The notes: a model not told the origin generated them from the letters alone. A DNA stretch of 64,000 nucleotides from Paracoccaceae bacterium (GCA_029862205.1 JAOTXT010000015.1:1-64000), one strand, 5' to 3'. Positions 17,314 through 29,762 are shown, counted from the stretch's first letter. Translations and numbers: made by a program.

Positions 17314-17437
17314 CGGAATATCGGGCCTCGCCGCGCGTCCGGTCACTTTCGCGCGAGATTGCAGCCTGATTGCTGGGCGCGGGCACGCCCCGCGCCCTAT
17401 GTTCATGTGGAGCCCGACCACAACCGGGAGCCGCACC

Positions 17438-18463
17438 ATGCTGATCCGTCTTTTCCTCGCTTCTGTGCTGGCGTTTCTGCCTCTGACGGCCGCCGCACAG
17501 GAAACCTCGGCCGCTGCCGGCAGCGAACTCGCGCAGGAAGGCTTCGCCGTGAATGTGCCCAACCACTGGAAGCGCAACTGGCCGCAGACCGATTTCACTC
17601 AGATCGCCGTCGACCCCAGCGAGATATTCTCGGGCGGGCCGCCCAAGGACGGAATTCCGGCGATCACCGGGCCGGAGATGATCGCCGTCTCGGCCAAGGA
17701 GAGCCTGGCCCCGCGCGAGCCGGTCATGGTGCTGGAAATCGAGGGCGAGGCCCCGCGCGCCTATCCGGTGCGCTATCTGATGTGGCACGAAATCGTCAAC
17801 GACCAGGTCGGCGAGGTGCCGGTGGCGGTGACCTTCTGCCCCTTGTGCAATTCGGGCCTCACCTTCGACCGGCGCCTGGACGGCCAGGTGCTGGAATTCG
17901 GAGTCTCGGGAATGCTGCGGTTCTCCGACATGGTGATGTACGACCGCCAGACCGAGAGCTGGTGGCAGCAAATGCAGGGCCTCGCCATCGTCGGCGAATT
18001 GCTGGGCGCCAAGTTGGCCCCTCTGCCCAGTTGGCTGGAGAGCTGGCAGGGCTACAAGACCCGAAACCCGGAAGGCCTGGTGATGGCCGAGCCCCAGGGC
18101 TATTGGCGCCAATACGGCGCGAACCCTTACGAGCGTTACGACAGCGGGTCCTTCATGCTCTACAATGGCGAGATGCCCCCGAATGGGGTCGATCCGGTCA
18201 GCCGGGTCGTGCGGGTCGGCAACCGGGCCTGGCCACTGACGCGCCTGGCCGAGGAAGGTGAGATCACCGAAGCCGGCTATCGGCTGAGCTGGGAGGCCGG
18301 CCAGGCCTCGGCGCTCGACACCCGAGATATCGGCGCGGGCCGCGAGGTGGGTGATGTGCGGGTCTTCGATGCAGAAAGCGGCAAAGACGTGGTCCACGAG
18401 GTGGTCTTCGCGTTCGCTTTCCATGCTTTTGAGCCCGATGGGATCTGGATGACGGGACAATAG
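17438..18463 (+). CDS. DUF3179 domain-containing exported protein
   Basis: A 341-residue protein with a signal peptide (LIRLFLASVLAFLPLTAAAQ). The mature part contains DUF3179 landmarks: DGIPAITGPEMI, ARAYPVRYLMWHEIVND, VTFCPLCNSGLTFDR with a CPLC pair near residue 139, and SWWQQMQGLAIVGE. The Cys pair in FCPLCN suggests metal or redox chemistry, but no function is established for this family. Start at 17438 with GGGAG nine bases upstream; an ATG at 17399 would displace the signal peptide. Confidence 0.88.
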   Translation: MLIRLFLASVLAFLPLTAAAQETSAAAGSELAQEGFAVNVPNHWKRNWPQTDFTQIAVDPSEIFSGGPPKDGIPAITGPEMIAVSAKESLAPREPVMVLEIEGEAPRAYPVRYLMWHEIVNDQVGEVPVAVTFCPLCNSGLTFDRRLDGQVLEFGVSGMLRFSDMVMYDRQTESWWQQMQGLAIVGELLGAKLAPLPSWLESWQGYKTRNPEGLVMAEPQGYWRQYGANPYERYDSGSFMLYNGEMPPNGVDPVSRVVRVGNRAWPLTRLAEEGEITEAGYRLSWEAGQASALDTRDIGAGREVGDVRVFDAESGKDVVHEVVFAFAFHAFEPDGIWMTGQ

Positions 18464-18513
18464 CGTCGCGGCAGAGGTAGACGCCTACTCTCCGCCCCGC
18501 TATGGGGCGGTCG

Positions 18514-19569
18514 ATGAAACTCTCGGATTTCGATTTCGAGCTGCCAGAGGAGCTGATCGCGCTGAGGCCCGCGCGGCCGCGGCCAGCGTCACGCTTGTTG
18601 GTGGCCCAGGGTGCCCAAGTCCAGGACGCCCATGTACGCGATCTGCCAAGATTTCTGAACCCGGACGATATACTGGTCTTCAACGACACGCGCGTGATCC
18701 CGGCGCGGCTCTTCGGCGAGCGCCGCCGCGAAAGCCGGGACGGCAGTGGCGTCGCCCAGGTCGAGGTCACGCTGATCGAGCGCAAGGGCGATGCGGTTTG
18801 GCACGCCCTCGCGCGGCCCGCGAAGCGGTTGCGAGAAGGCGATCGGCTGCATTTCCAGGATGGGCTGACCGCCGAGATCGGCGCGAAGCGAGACGAGGGC
18901 GCGGTCAGCCTGCGCTTCAACAGGGACGGCCCGGCGCTCGATGCGGCGATTGCCGCGGCGGGCGTCATGCCGCTCCCCCCCTATATTGCCAGCCGCCGCC
19001 CGGCGGATGCCCAGGATGCCGAGGATTATCAGACGATCTTCGCGCGGCACCCCGGCGCCGTCGCCGCGCCGACTGCGGCGCTGCATTTCGACGCGGACCT
19101 GATGGCGGCGCTGGAGCACGCGGGCATCCTCTCCGCCCGCCTGACACTCCATGTGGGCGCGGGCACGTTCCAGCCGGTGAAGACCGAGGAGATCGTCAAC
19201 CACCGCATGCATGGCGAGCGGGGCCGGATCACGGCCGATGCCGCGCGGGCAATCAACACCGCCCGCGAAGCCGGCGGCCGGGTGATCGCGGCTGGTACGA
19301 CGGCGCTAAGGCTGTTGGAAAGCGCGGCGGACGAAGACGGCAGGATTGCTCCCTGGCAGGGCAAGACCGATATCTTCATCACGCCAGGCTATCGGTTTCG
19401 CGCAATCGACGGGCTGATGACGAATTTCCACCTGCCGCGCTCGACACTTTTCATGCTGGTCTCGGCGCTGATGGGGCTCGACAGAATGAAAGCGCTTTAT
19501 GCTCATGCAATCGCGCAGCGTTACCGTTTCTATTCCTATGGCGACAGCTCGCTGCTGCTGCCGGGCTGA
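18514..19569 (+). CDS. queA: tRNA preQ1(34) S-adenosylmethionine ribosyltransferase-isomerase
   Basis: A 351-residue enzyme that transfers and rearranges the ribosyl group of AdoMet onto preQ1 at tRNA position 34, giving epoxyqueuosine. The start [19 protein letters not shown] is the classic QueA N-terminus. Other signatures are [29 protein letters not shown] and [15 protein letters not shown]. Length normal. No tgt follows; an MFS gene comes next, so the queuosine genes are not clustered here. Confidence 0.96.
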   Translation: MKLSDFDFELPEELIALRPARPRPASRLLVAQGAQVQDAHVRDLPRFLNPDDILVFNDTRVIPARLFGERRRESRDGSGVAQVEVTLIERKGDAVWHALARPAKRLREGDRLHFQDGLTAEIGAKRDEGAVSLRFNRDGPALDAAIAAAGVMPLPPYIASRRPADAQDAEDYQTIFARHPGAVAAPTAALHFDADLMAALEHAGILSARLTLHVGAGTFQPVKTEEIVNHRMHGERGRITADAARAINTAREAGGRVIAAGTTALRLLESAADEDGRIAPWQGKTDIFITPGYRFRAIDGLMTNFHLPRSTLFMLVSALMGLDRMKALYAHAIAQRYRFYSYGDSSLLLPG

Positions 19570-19707
19570 AAACCGGACCTCAGGTCCCCGGTGCGACAAA
19601 AGGTGACGTTTCCAGGCGGGAACGGATTGCCCAATCACCCCATCCTCCGGGCGACATTCGCTCCACCACCCCCAGCCCCGATTGTCTGGCACCGAAAGTC
19701 TGGCCCA

Positions 19708-20970
19708 ATGTTCGCAGTGATCGGCAATTCCTGGGCGCTGCTGCTTGGCATGTTCCTGCTGATGCTCGGCAATGGCATGCAGGGCACGGTGCTGGGCCTG
19801 CGCGGCGGGATCGAGGCCTATGAGTCGACGACCATGGGCTTCGTCATGGCGGGCTATTTCGCGGGCTTCCTGGGCGGGGCGCAGGTCACTCCCTGGCTTC
19901 TGCGCCGAGTCGGGCATGTGCGGGTCTTCGCGGCGCTGGGCTCGCTGATCTCGGCAGCCTTTATCATCTTCGCGGCCGTGGTCGATCCAATCGCCTGGAC
20001 CCTCATGCGGGTTATCGTCGGGTTCTGCTATTCCGGGGTCTATGTGGTGGCCGAGAGCTGGCTGAACGACAGTTCGACCAACGAGAACCGGGGCCGGACA
20101 CTATCGGCCTATCTGATCGTGCAAATGCTGGGGATCATCGTCGCCCAGAGCCTGATCAACGTGGCCGATCCGGGCGGATACGACCTCTTCATCATCATGT
20201 CGGTGGCGGTCTCGATCTCGTTCGCCCCGATGCTTCTATCGGCCAGCCCCGCACCGGTCTTCTCGACCACGCGGCGGATGCCGCTGAAGACGCTATTCAA
20301 AACCTCGCCGCTCGGCTGTATCGGCACGTTCTTCCTGGGTGCGATCTTCGCCGCGCAATTCGGAATGGGGCCGGTCTTCGCCACCGAGGTCGGGATGAAG
20401 CCCGCCCAGATCTCAATTTTCATCGGCGCAATCTATCTGGGCGGGCTGGTGCTGCAATACCCGATCGGCTGGGCGTCGGACCGGATTGACCGGCGGGTGC
20501 TGATCGCTTGGGTGACCGCGATCGGAACCTTGGGGGCCATGCTGGGCTTTGTCTTCAGCGGGTCCTTCCCGATACTGATCGCCGCGGCCTTCATCATCGG
20601 CGGCATGTCGAACCCGCTTTATTCTCTGCTGATCGCCCATACTAACGACTTCCTCGAACACGAGGACATGGCCTCGGCCTCGGGCGGGCTGATCGTGTTG
20701 AACGGGGTCGGCGCGGCGGGCACGCCGATCCTGGTCGGCTATCTGATGGAGGCGTTCGGGCCGAATGCCTTCCTGGTCTTCATCGGATGGATGATGGCGC
20801 TGGTCGCCGCTTACGCGACCTACCGGATGACCGTGCGCCCGGCGCCGGCGGTCGAGGACACCTCGCCGATCGCGCCCTATTCGATGGTCTCGGGCACACA
20901 GTATTCGGCCGAATACATCCAGGAAATGGTTCTGGACGAAACTGAGGATTTGGTTGCTGAACAAAACTAA
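19708..20970 (+). CDS. MFS transporter (YcaD-like)
   Basis: A 420-residue inner-membrane protein with 12 predicted helices. It begins MFAVIGNSWALLLGMFLLMLGNG, and the first cytoplasmic loop region LRRVGHVRVFAALGSL carries the basic residues of the MFS signature. Helix 7 onward starts at PLGCIGTFFLGAIFAAQFGMG. The hydrophilic C-terminal 40 residues end in acidic ETEDLVAEQN. Substrate unknown. Start set at 19708 because the 39 preceding in-frame codons are Pro-rich and non-membrane. Confidence 0.88.
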   Translation: MFAVIGNSWALLLGMFLLMLGNGMQGTVLGLRGGIEAYESTTMGFVMAGYFAGFLGGAQVTPWLLRRVGHVRVFAALGSLISAAFIIFAAVVDPIAWTLMRVIVGFCYSGVYVVAESWLNDSSTNENRGRTLSAYLIVQMLGIIVAQSLINVADPGGYDLFIIMSVAVSISFAPMLLSASPAPVFSTTRRMPLKTLFKTSPLGCIGTFFLGAIFAAQFGMGPVFATEVGMKPAQISIFIGAIYLGGLVLQYPIGWASDRIDRRVLIAWVTAIGTLGAMLGFVFSGSFPILIAAAFIIGGMSNPLYSLLIAHTNDFLEHEDMASASGGLIVLNGVGAAGTPILVGYLMEAFGPNAFLVFIGWMMALVAAYATYRMTVRPAPAVEDTSPIAPYSMVSGTQYSAEYIQEMVLDETEDLVAEQN

Positions 20971-21113
20971 TCGCGCCCGACCGCGGCAAAAACCTCACAC
21001 CCCTGGCAAAGTTATTCACCGATTCCAGCACTTCTTGACAAATACATGACAAAGCGTTGCCACTTTTCTCAGCGAAGCTGACTTGAGATCAGTGCCGATC
21101 GAGGAGTAGCAGA

Positions 21114-21671
21114 ATGAGTGTACGTGACGTGGAGGACGTCCTCCAATTCTGGTTGGCCGAAGTCGGGCCCGAGCGCTGGTACGAGAATGATGGCGGGCTC
21201 GACACCCAGATCAAGGAACGGTTCGAGAGCTTGTGGACCCGGGCGAGTTCCGGGGATTGCGATCATTGGCTGCTGACGCCGCGAGGCGCCTTGGCCTTGA
21301 TCATCGTCCTGGACCAGTTCCCCCGGAACATGTTCCGAGGCACCGCCAGCGCCTACCGCAGTGACAGCAAGGCGCTTTGCGTCGCCAAGCAGGCGATCCG
21401 GCGCGGCCATGACAAGGTGACGCCCGAGCCTGAGCGGCAGTTCTTCTATCTGCCGCTGATGCATTCCGAGGCGTTGACCGACCAGGAACGCTGTGTCCGG
21501 CTGATCAAGCTGACCCTGCCGGCAACCGGTGATGAGAACCTGGAACATGCGCGTCGGCACCGCGAAGTGATCCGCCGCTTTGGCCGGTTCCCCAGCCGCA
21601 ACGGGCCGCTTGGCCGGAACGACACCGAGGCCGAGCGGCAGTATCGTGACGCCGGCGGCTATATGGCCTGA
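21114..21671 (+). CDS. DUF924 family protein
   Basis: A 185-residue protein of the DUF924 family, with an all-helical TPR-like fold. It starts VEDVLQFWLAEVGPERWYE. Landmarks are LALIIVLDQFPRNMFRGTASAY (near residue 60) and FYLPLMHSEALTDQE. The C-terminus RFGRFPSRNGPLGR is typical. Function unknown. GAGGAG precedes the ATG by nine bases, and a TTGACA at 21035-21040 may be its -35 box. A GC-rich hairpin follows at 21698. Confidence 0.92.
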   Translation: MSVRDVEDVLQFWLAEVGPERWYENDGGLDTQIKERFESLWTRASSGDCDHWLLTPRGALALIIVLDQFPRNMFRGTASAYRSDSKALCVAKQAIRRGHDKVTPEPERQFFYLPLMHSEALTDQERCVRLIKLTLPATGDENLEHARRHREVIRRFGRFPSRNGPLGRNDTEAERQYRDAGGYMA

Positions 21672-21697
21672 GGGTCAGCGCCGCTGGGTACCAACTT

Positions 21698-21722
21698 GCC
21701 CGGGCGGCACATCCGCCCGGGC
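21698..21722. terminator. GC-rich hairpin after DUF924 gene
   Basis: Ten-base perfect arms GCCCGGGCGG/CCGCCCGGGC around a CACAT loop, 27 bases after the stop. No T-run follows, so it is a transcript end or stabilising hairpin rather than a textbook terminator. Confidence 0.55.
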
Positions 21723-21906
21723 GCCCCTGAAATAATTGTTCGGCCTGCCTGCCTGGCGCGTGCGGAATGCTGTCGCCCCGGCCTCCGTAGCGTAGAAATC
21801 TGACCGGCGAATTTGCCGCGCCCCGTGGCGCATTGCCTTCCCGGCGGCAACCCCATTACCCTTGCCCAAATCGTTCCCTGAAATTCTTCCCTGGCGGAGA
21901 TCGGCG

Positions 21907-23298
21907 ATGAGCAAGGATTTCGATGTCGTGGTGATTGGCGCCGGCCCCGGTGGCTATGTGGCGGCGATCCGCGCGGCGCAACTGGGTCTCAAGGCCGCGA
22001 TTGTCGAGCGCGAGCATCTGGGTGGAATATGCCTCAACTGGGGCTGCATCCCCACCAAGGCGATGCTGCGCTCGTCCGAGGTTTTCCATCTGATGCACCG
22101 GGCCAAGGAATTCGGGCTTAAGGCGGAGAAGGTCGATTACGACCTGGACGCGGTGGTCAAGCGATCGCGCGGGGTCGCCAAGCAGCTGAATTCCGGCGTC
22201 GGCCATTTGCTCAAGAAGAACAAGGTCACGGTGCTGATGGGCGAGGCGACGATCCCGGACAAGGGCCGGGTCTCGGTAAGGACCGACAAGGGAACCGACG
22301 AACTGACCACCAAGAACGTCATCCTGGCGACCGGTGCCCGGGCGCGCGAGTTGCCCGGGCTCGAGGCTGATGGCGAGCGGGTCTGGACCTACAAGCACGC
22401 GCTGCTGCCGCCGCATATGCCGAAAAAGCTGCTGGTGATCGGCTCGGGTGCGATCGGGATTGAGTTCGCCAGCTTCTACAACACGCTGGGTTCCGAGACC
22501 GTGGTGGTCGAGGTGATGGACCGGATCCTGCCTGTCGAGGATGCCGAGATCTCGGACTTTGCCAAGAAAGCATTCGAGAAGCAGGGCATGACCCTGATGT
22601 CGAAAGCGATGGTCAAGCAGCTCGACCGGATGAAGACCAAGGTCACCGCCCATATCGAGTTGGGCGGCAAGCTCGAGAGACACGATTTCGACACGGTGAT
22701 CTCCGCCGTCGGGATCGTCGGCAATGTCGAGGGGCTGGGGCTGGAAGGCTTGGGCGTCAAGGTCGACCGCACCCATGTGGTGACGGACGAATATTGCTGC
22801 ACCGGGATCGATGGGCTCTTTGCCATCGGTGATGTGGCGGGTGCGCCCTGGCTGGCGCACAAGGCTAGCCATGAGGGCGTCATGGTGGCCGAGTTGATCG
22901 CCGGCCGCCATGTGCATCCGGTGAAGCCCGAGAGCATTGCCGGCTGCACCTATTGTCACCCGCAGGTCGCTAGCGTCGGCCTGACCGAGGCCAAGGCCAA
23001 GGAGGCCGGCTTAAAGGTCAAGGTCGGCAAGTTCCCCTTCATCGGCAACGGCAAGGCCATCGCGCTGGGCGAGTCGGAAGGCATGATGAAGGTGATCTTC
23101 GACGAGACGACCGGCGAGCTGTTAGGCGCGCATATGATCGGCGCCGAGGTGACCGAGCTGATCCAGGGCTACGTGGTGGGCCGCCAGCTCGAGACCACCG
23201 AGGAGGACCTGATGCACGCGGTCTTCCCGCATCCGACGCTGAGCGAGATGATGCACGAGGCGGTGCTGGACGCCTATGGACGGGCGATTCATTTTTGA
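21907..23298 (+). CDS. lpdA: Dihydrolipoyl dehydrogenase (E3)
   Basis: A 463-residue FAD/NAD flavoprotein that reoxidises dihydrolipoamide of 2-oxoacid dehydrogenase or glycine-cleavage complexes. The FAD motif GAGPGGYVAAIRAAQLG is at residues 10-26, the redox-active disulfide in GGICLNWGCIPTK near residues 40-48, the NAD motif in VIGSGAIGIEFASFY, and the catalytic His-Glu dyad in HAVFPHPTLSE. No E1 or E2 gene is nearby, so its complex cannot be told from context. Convergent with ftsH across a palindromic repeat. Confidence 0.96.
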   Translation: MSKDFDVVVIGAGPGGYVAAIRAAQLGLKAAIVEREHLGGICLNWGCIPTKAMLRSSEVFHLMHRAKEFGLKAEKVDYDLDAVVKRSRGVAKQLNSGVGHLLKKNKVTVLMGEATIPDKGRVSVRTDKGTDELTTKNVILATGARARELPGLEADGERVWTYKHALLPPHMPKKLLVIGSGAIGIEFASFYNTLGSETVVVEVMDRILPVEDAEISDFAKKAFEKQGMTLMSKAMVKQLDRMKTKVTAHIELGGKLERHDFDTVISAVGIVGNVEGLGLEGLGVKVDRTHVVTDEYCCTGIDGLFAIGDVAGAPWLAHKASHEGVMVAELIAGRHVHPVKPESIAGCTYCHPQVASVGLTEAKAKEAGLKVKVGKFPFIGNGKAIALGESEGMMKVIFDETTGELLGAHMIGAEVTELIQGYVVGRQLETTEEDLMHAVFPHPTLSEMMHEAVLDAYGRAIHF

Positions 23299-23313
23299 TA
23301 GCCATTTTTGATA

Positions 23314-23390
23314 GGTAGGGTGGGGTTTCACCCCACCATTCGACGGTTATCGGATGTCGTTGCGAGGGTGGGTTGGAAACCCACCCTACC
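23314..23390. repeat. Double-hairpin GGTAGGGTGGG repeat, copy 2
   Basis: Outer 11-base arms GGTAGGGTGGG/CCCACCCTACC enclose two hairpins, GGTGGGGT-TTC-ACCCCACC and GGGTGGGTT-containing. It sits between the convergent lpdA and ftsH genes. Confidence 0.85.
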
Positions 23391-23404
23391 CCGTTCTCTC
23401 GCAG

Positions 23405-25333
<1,929 letters not shown>

Positions 25334-25472
25334 TCTCCGATGTGGTCTTATTCGCGACGCATGAGCGCCGTTGGAGCCGGGGACTATTGTAAAACATTAG
25401 ATAAGCCCTGTCGCGGTTAAGTTAAGGGCCGGAAACGAATTTCCGCTCAGCAAAAGGTGGCCCTGAGGGCTA

Positions 25473-26786
25473 TCAATCTGCATTCGCAGCGATATTTTTC
25501 ACATCGAGGCCCCAGGTTTCAGCGATTTCGGCCGTGAACCGGGCAAGGGGTGCGGCCAAGAGCGGCCCGTCAGCCGACCAGAGCGCCGGGGTCGCCAGCC
25601 GAACCTCACGCGGTGCGGTGGCCCAATCCTCAGGCGGTGTCCAGTCCTCCATTGCCGTAAGCGCACTGAGCCCAGCTTCTCCGATCGCGCCAACAAAGGT
25701 ATCGGAGCCGGGAATCGTATCGATTGTGATCCGCCAACGGCGGTCCCAGTCGACGGAATGTCCCGTCAACGCCACCCTGCCCGCGCAGGCAGCAGGCTCG
25801 CGGCAGATCACGGCGCCGGTCCGGCCGCTGCGGATCACGCAGCCGGAGAGCGTCAAGGCCGCCGTACCGCCCAGAACGGCGTCGAGGGCGTCACCTAGCG
25901 GCGTGAACCGTGGCCGGTAGGGTGCACCCGAAATCCGTTGCAGCGTATCCGCCAAAAGCCTGAGCGCGGTGTCCCGCTCGTCCCCGGCCAGCGCGTCTGG
26001 CTCAAGCCAAGCCTCGCCGAATGGGCCCCAGCGCCGGGCCGTCCGGGCAAGCGTGCGCATCGCGCGTTCCAGCACCCGGCGCTGACGGCGCAGATGGCCA
26101 GCGCTTTTGGCCAGAGAATCGATGCTGATTCCAATGGGCGCGAGGGCGGCGAGCGCTTGACGCGCCTTCACCCGGTCATAGGCGGGTTCTTCGTTGGTCG
26201 GGTCCTCGACCCAGACGATAGAGCGCGCCTCCAAGACGCGGCGCAGAGCGGCCCGGCGCAGGTCCAAGAGCGGGCGCAGCCACAGCACGCCATCGGCCTG
26301 CCAAGCGGGCTGCATCGCCGCCAGACCCTCGATACCCGAGCCGCGCGCGAGGCGCATCAGCAGGGTCTCGGCCACATCGTCCATGGTGTGCCCCAGCAAA
26401 ACCGCGGCGCAGCGCTGGTCGCACGCCCAGCCCGCCAAAAGGCGATAACGCGCCGCCCGCGCGGCGGCAGGCAGATTGCCCGGAGTGCCGGTGAGATCGG
26501 CTTGCAGGGTCTGGTGAGCGACGCCGATGCTGTCGCAGTGGCGAGCAACCTCGGCGGCCTCGGCCGCGCTCTCGGGCCGCAGACCATGATCGACGGTCGC
26601 GGCCACGACAGAGCGGTCTTTCGCCCATTCCGCCAGCAGACTGAGCAGTGCCATGGAGTCCCCGCCGCCCGAAACGGCGACGCCGATCGGCTGATTCGGG
26701 TCGCCGTTGTCCGGGATCAGACGCGTGAACACGGCCTCCGCCGCGCGGATAGTGGCCGCGACGTCGCCCTCCGGCCCGCCGGACAT
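25473..26786 (-). CDS. tilS: tRNA(Ile)-lysidine synthetase
   Basis: A 437-residue PP-loop ATPase that joins lysine to C34 of the tRNA-Ile CAU anticodon, letting it read AUA. The PP-loop SGGGDS is at residues 39-44, and VLLGHTMDDVAETLLMRLARGSG is the tRNA/ATP-binding segment. It sits between cpoB and ftsH, an order shared by many alphaproteobacteria. The C-terminal part is divergent, as is normal for the family. Confidence 0.95.
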   Translation of the reverse strand: MSGGPEGDVAATIRAAEAVFTRLIPDNGDPNQPIGVAVSGGGDSMALLSLLAEWAKDRSVVAATVDHGLRPESAAEAAEVARHCDSIGVAHQTLQADLTGTPGNLPAAARAARYRLLAGWACDQRCAAVLLGHTMDDVAETLLMRLARGSGIEGLAAMQPAWQADGVLWLRPLLDLRRAALRRVLEARSIVWVEDPTNEEPAYDRVKARQALAALAPIGISIDSLAKSAGHLRRQRRVLERAMRTLARTARRWGPFGEAWLEPDALAGDERDTALRLLADTLQRISGAPYRPRFTPLGDALDAVLGGTAALTLSGCVIRSGRTGAVICREPAACAGRVALTGHSVDWDRRWRITIDTIPGSDTFVGAIGEAGLSALTAMEDWTPPEDWATAPREVRLATPALWSADGPLLAAPLARFTAEIAETWGLDVKNIAANAD

Positions 26787-26793
26787 CGGCGGA

Positions 26794-27627
26794 TCAGCCG
26801 CAGTTGAGGCTACGCGACTCGTCGGCGGCAGCGCCCAGTATGTCCTCCGGGCCGTTGGGGAATTGCAGACGCACCTCGTTCAGCGTCAGGCAGGCTTCGT
26901 TGAACTGCCCAAGGCGGCCCAGAGTGACCCCCAGGCGATAGAGGCTCTGCGGGCCGACCGGCGCACTGCGATCGGCGTTGTAGCCGTCGAGAAAACTACG
27001 CGCGGCATTTTGGAATGCGCCACGGACGAATTGGCTTTCGCCCATCCAATAGAGCGCCTCGCCGCGCAGCGGGCTGCCGGGATAGCTGGTCAGAAAGGTT
27101 TGCAGCCGGTCCTCGCCCTGGTCGAACCGGCCCTGTTTCACGTCATCAATGGCGCGAGTCAGCTCGTTGCGCTCGCTGATTGACACTTCGGGGCCGGCGG
27201 AAGCGACCTGGCTAGAGCCGCCGCCCAATGGTTCGACCGGCTGGATGGTCGAGATGTCGCCGCCCTCGAGCTCGGTCAGCCGAAACTCGATGTCCGAGAA
27301 GCGGCGCGCCGCCTCCTCGCCGATCCGGCGTTGCTCGAAGGAGAGCTGCTCAACCTGACCGGTCAACTGACGCAGTTCGGCTTCGAGCCGGTCGAGCCGG
27401 ACCACGAGACCGCCTCCGGCCGCGCTGCCAGACGTCGTGGCGCCACCACCCGTGGCCCCCAGCCGGGCCCGGATATCTGCCAGTTCAGCGTCGATGACGC
27501 TGAGCCGGTATTTGAGATCGTCGGCCGAGCTCGACGCGGACGAGGTCTGTGCCTGTGCCAACGGAACGGCCGCCGCGGTGCCGATGGCGATCACAGCGCC
27601 CAGAATCCAGGAACTTCGCTTTGGCAT
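26794..27627 (-). CDS. cpoB: Tol-Pal system periplasmic protein CpoB (YbgF)
   Basis: A 277-residue periplasmic protein. It has a signal peptide (MPKRSSWILGAVIAIGTAAAVPLAQA), an N-terminal coiled coil (about 35-110, including LSVIDAELADIRARLG and LDRLEAELRQLTGQVEQLS) that trimerises, a Ser/Gly linker and a C-terminal TPR region (ELTRAIDDVKQGRFDQGEDRLQ onward). In E. coli it couples Tol energetics to peptidoglycan synthesis during division. It starts at 27627, downstream of pal. Confidence 0.93.
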   Translation of the reverse strand: MPKRSSWILGAVIAIGTAAAVPLAQAQTSSASSSADDLKYRLSVIDAELADIRARLGATGGGATTSGSAAGGGLVVRLDRLEAELRQLTGQVEQLSFEQRRIGEEAARRFSDIEFRLTELEGGDISTIQPVEPLGGGSSQVASAGPEVSISERNELTRAIDDVKQGRFDQGEDRLQTFLTSYPGSPLRGEALYWMGESQFVRGAFQNAARSFLDGYNADRSAPVGPQSLYRLGVTLGRLGQFNEACLTLNEVRLQFPNGPEDILGAAADESRSLNCG

Positions 27628-27733
27628 ATGCTCCTCCTGTGCCGGCCGGCGGGCGGCGGTGCCGCCCGACCGGAACATCATGCGCGCCAGGATCAGCCCG
27701 AACCGTTACTCAGGCAGGTCAGCTGGACGGGCC

Positions 27734-28231
27734 TCAACTCGACGGGGCGCCCTCGACGACGGCGACCGCGCGGCGGTTCTGGGCCCAGGAATTTTCGTCC
27801 GAGCCCAAGGCCGCGGGGCGCTCCTTGCCGAAGCTGACCGAGCGCAGGCGGCTGGCATCGACCCCGTTCGAGATCAGGAACGATCGGGCCGCATTGGCGC
27901 GCCGGGCGCCCAGCGCCAGGTTGTATTCGCGGGTGCCGCGTTCGTCCGCATGGCCCTCGATCACCGCCGTGACGCCTGGGTTCTCGGCAAACCACTGGGC
28001 CTGCTTCGACAGAATGAACTGCGCCTCGGTCGAGAGGTCGTGGCGATCGGTGTCGAAGAACACACGGTCGCCGACGACCACGTTGAAATACTCGACCGTG
28101 TTCGGCGCGGGGCCCGTTTGGATCGTGCTCGCGGAATTGGTGGCCGCGGCATCGACGTTTTCGTCATCGGAGCTGGAGCAGGCCGCCAACAGGGCCGCCG
28201 CGCCGATGATGGCGATGGTGATCGTTTTCAT
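27734..28231 (-). CDS. pal: Peptidoglycan-associated lipoprotein Pal
   Basis: A 165-residue outer-membrane lipoprotein. The signal MKTITIAIIGAAALLAAC ends in a lipobox with Cys18. The OmpA-like domain (about 55-160) has VFFDTDRHDLS, the peptidoglycan-binding EGHADERGTREYNLALGARRA and VSFGKERP. It tethers the outer membrane to the wall and is the terminal partner of the Tol motor. Start at 28231 follows a good leader; 82 bases separate it from the upstream end of cpoB. Confidence 0.97.
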   Translation of the reverse strand: MKTITIAIIGAAALLAACSSSDDENVDAAATNSASTIQTGPAPNTVEYFNVVVGDRVFFDTDRHDLSTEAQFILSKQAQWFAENPGVTAVIEGHADERGTREYNLALGARRANAARSFLISNGVDASRLRSVSFGKERPAALGSDENSWAQNRRAVAVVEGAPSS

Positions 28232-28412
28232 CTTGGGTATCTCCTTGCCTGAGTTCGCGGTCCCCGCAGGGCCGCCTTTGCCGTTCTGCTCGCCGGGCCT
28301 CTTAGACGGGCCCTTGATGTTTGCCAATGTGCGCCGGGGTCACACTATTCCCCCGCGCGCGGGAAGCGCAACATGCGCCTGTTTCTCGCTTACTTAAGGT
28401 CATCCGATCCCG

Positions 28413-29762
28413 CTATTTCCGAACGGGCGACCAGGCCGGATCCGACGCGGCATTCGGAGTTTCGACCACCCGCAAGTTCTGGCCCGAGATGTCGATGCTC
28501 ATCAGCTGAGCACGGCCCGCCTGGCCCGGGCTTTCACGGAAGAAGGCCAGGACCCGGCCATTCGGCGAGAACGTCGGCCCTTCATCGAGAAAGCTCGACG
28601 ACAGCAGACGCTCGTCGGTGCCGTCGGTGCGCATGACGCCGATATGGAAGCGTCCGCTGAGGATCTTGGTGAAGGCGATCGTGTCGCCGCGCGGCGACCA
28701 GACCGGGGTGCCGTAGTTGCCCTTGCCGAAACTGATCCGCTGGGCCGGGCCTCCCGTGGTGGGCATGATATAGAGCTGCTGGCTGCCGCCACGGTCCGAC
28801 TCGAAGACGATCTGCGAGCCGTCCGGCGAGAACGAGGCCGAGGTGTCGATCGCCGGGTTGGTAGTCAGGCGCCGCATCTGCCGGTCGGCCAGGCGCATGA
28901 CGAAGAGATCCGTATTGCCGTCCTGGCTGAGCGACAGCACGACTTGGCCGCCATCGGGCGAGAAGCGCGGCGCGAAGGTCATGCCCGGGAAGGTGCCCAG
29001 CATCTCGCGCTGGCCGGTGTCGAGGTTGGTCAGATAGACCTGCGGCTCGCCGGTATCGTAGGAGATGTAGAGCACCGACTGGTCGTTGGGCGAAAACCGC
29101 GGGGTCAGGACCAGACCGTCGGCGCCGGGCAGATAGCGCAGGTTGGCGCCATCCTGGTCCATGATCGCCAGGCGCTTGCGCCGGTCGCCTTTGGGGCCAG
29201 TCTCGTCGACGAAGACCACGCGGCTGTCGAAATAGGGACCTTCACCGGTCAGTTTGGAATAGATGCCGTCGGCCACCTTGTGCGCGACGCGGCGCCAGTC
29301 GGCCGGATCCGAGAGGAGCTGTAGCCCCTCGATCTGTTCCTCGGCCTCGGTGTCGAAGACCCGGAACTGGACCAGAAGCCGCCCGTCACTCGCCTGTTCG
29401 ACCCGGCCTGTCACCAGGGCATCGGCCTTGATCGCGCGCCAATCCGCGTAGACGGGCGGCGTGTTGAATTCGGTCGGCTGGGCGATGAATGCGGCTTTCG
29501 GGATCACCCGGAAGAGGCCCGAGCGCAAGAGGTCGGCCTCGATCACCGAGCCGAGATCGTCGGCAACCAGTTCCATCGCCGGCGTGGCCGGCTGGAAGTC
29601 GGAGACCGCCACCGGCAGCGGCTCGAACTGGCCGCCGCCGACCGTGATCTCGAGCGGGGTGCTCTGCGCGTAGGCCCGGTCCGCACCGCACAGCGCCCCG
29701 ATCAGCAATGCGATGCCCGCAATGAGCCGCATCGCGGCGGCGGCGTCCTTGGTCGTTCTCAT
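28413..29762 (-). CDS. tolB: Tol-Pal system protein TolB
   Basis: A 449-residue periplasmic protein. After a signal peptide ending in RAYAQ comes the N-terminal alpha/beta domain and a six-bladed beta-propeller with repeated FSPDG/FSPNG and NTDLFVM motifs. It binds Pal and TolA. The first ATG overlaps the tolA stop (ATGA), so this start is chosen, although a second ATG 30 bases in would also leave a signal peptide. A 181-base gap follows before pal. Confidence 0.97.
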   Translation of the reverse strand: MRTTKDAAAAMRLIAGIALLIGALCGADRAYAQSTPLEITVGGGQFEPLPVAVSDFQPATPAMELVADDLGSVIEADLLRSGLFRVIPKAAFIAQPTEFNTPPVYADWRAIKADALVTGRVEQASDGRLLVQFRVFDTEAEEQIEGLQLLSDPADWRRVAHKVADGIYSKLTGEGPYFDSRVVFVDETGPKGDRRKRLAIMDQDGANLRYLPGADGLVLTPRFSPNDQSVLYISYDTGEPQVYLTNLDTGQREMLGTFPGMTFAPRFSPDGGQVVLSLSQDGNTDLFVMRLADRQMRRLTTNPAIDTSASFSPDGSQIVFESDRGGSQQLYIMPTTGGPAQRISFGKGNYGTPVWSPRGDTIAFTKILSGRFHIGVMRTDGTDERLLSSSFLDEGPTFSPNGRVLAFFRESPGQAGRAQLMSIDISGQNLRVVETPNAASDPAWSPVRK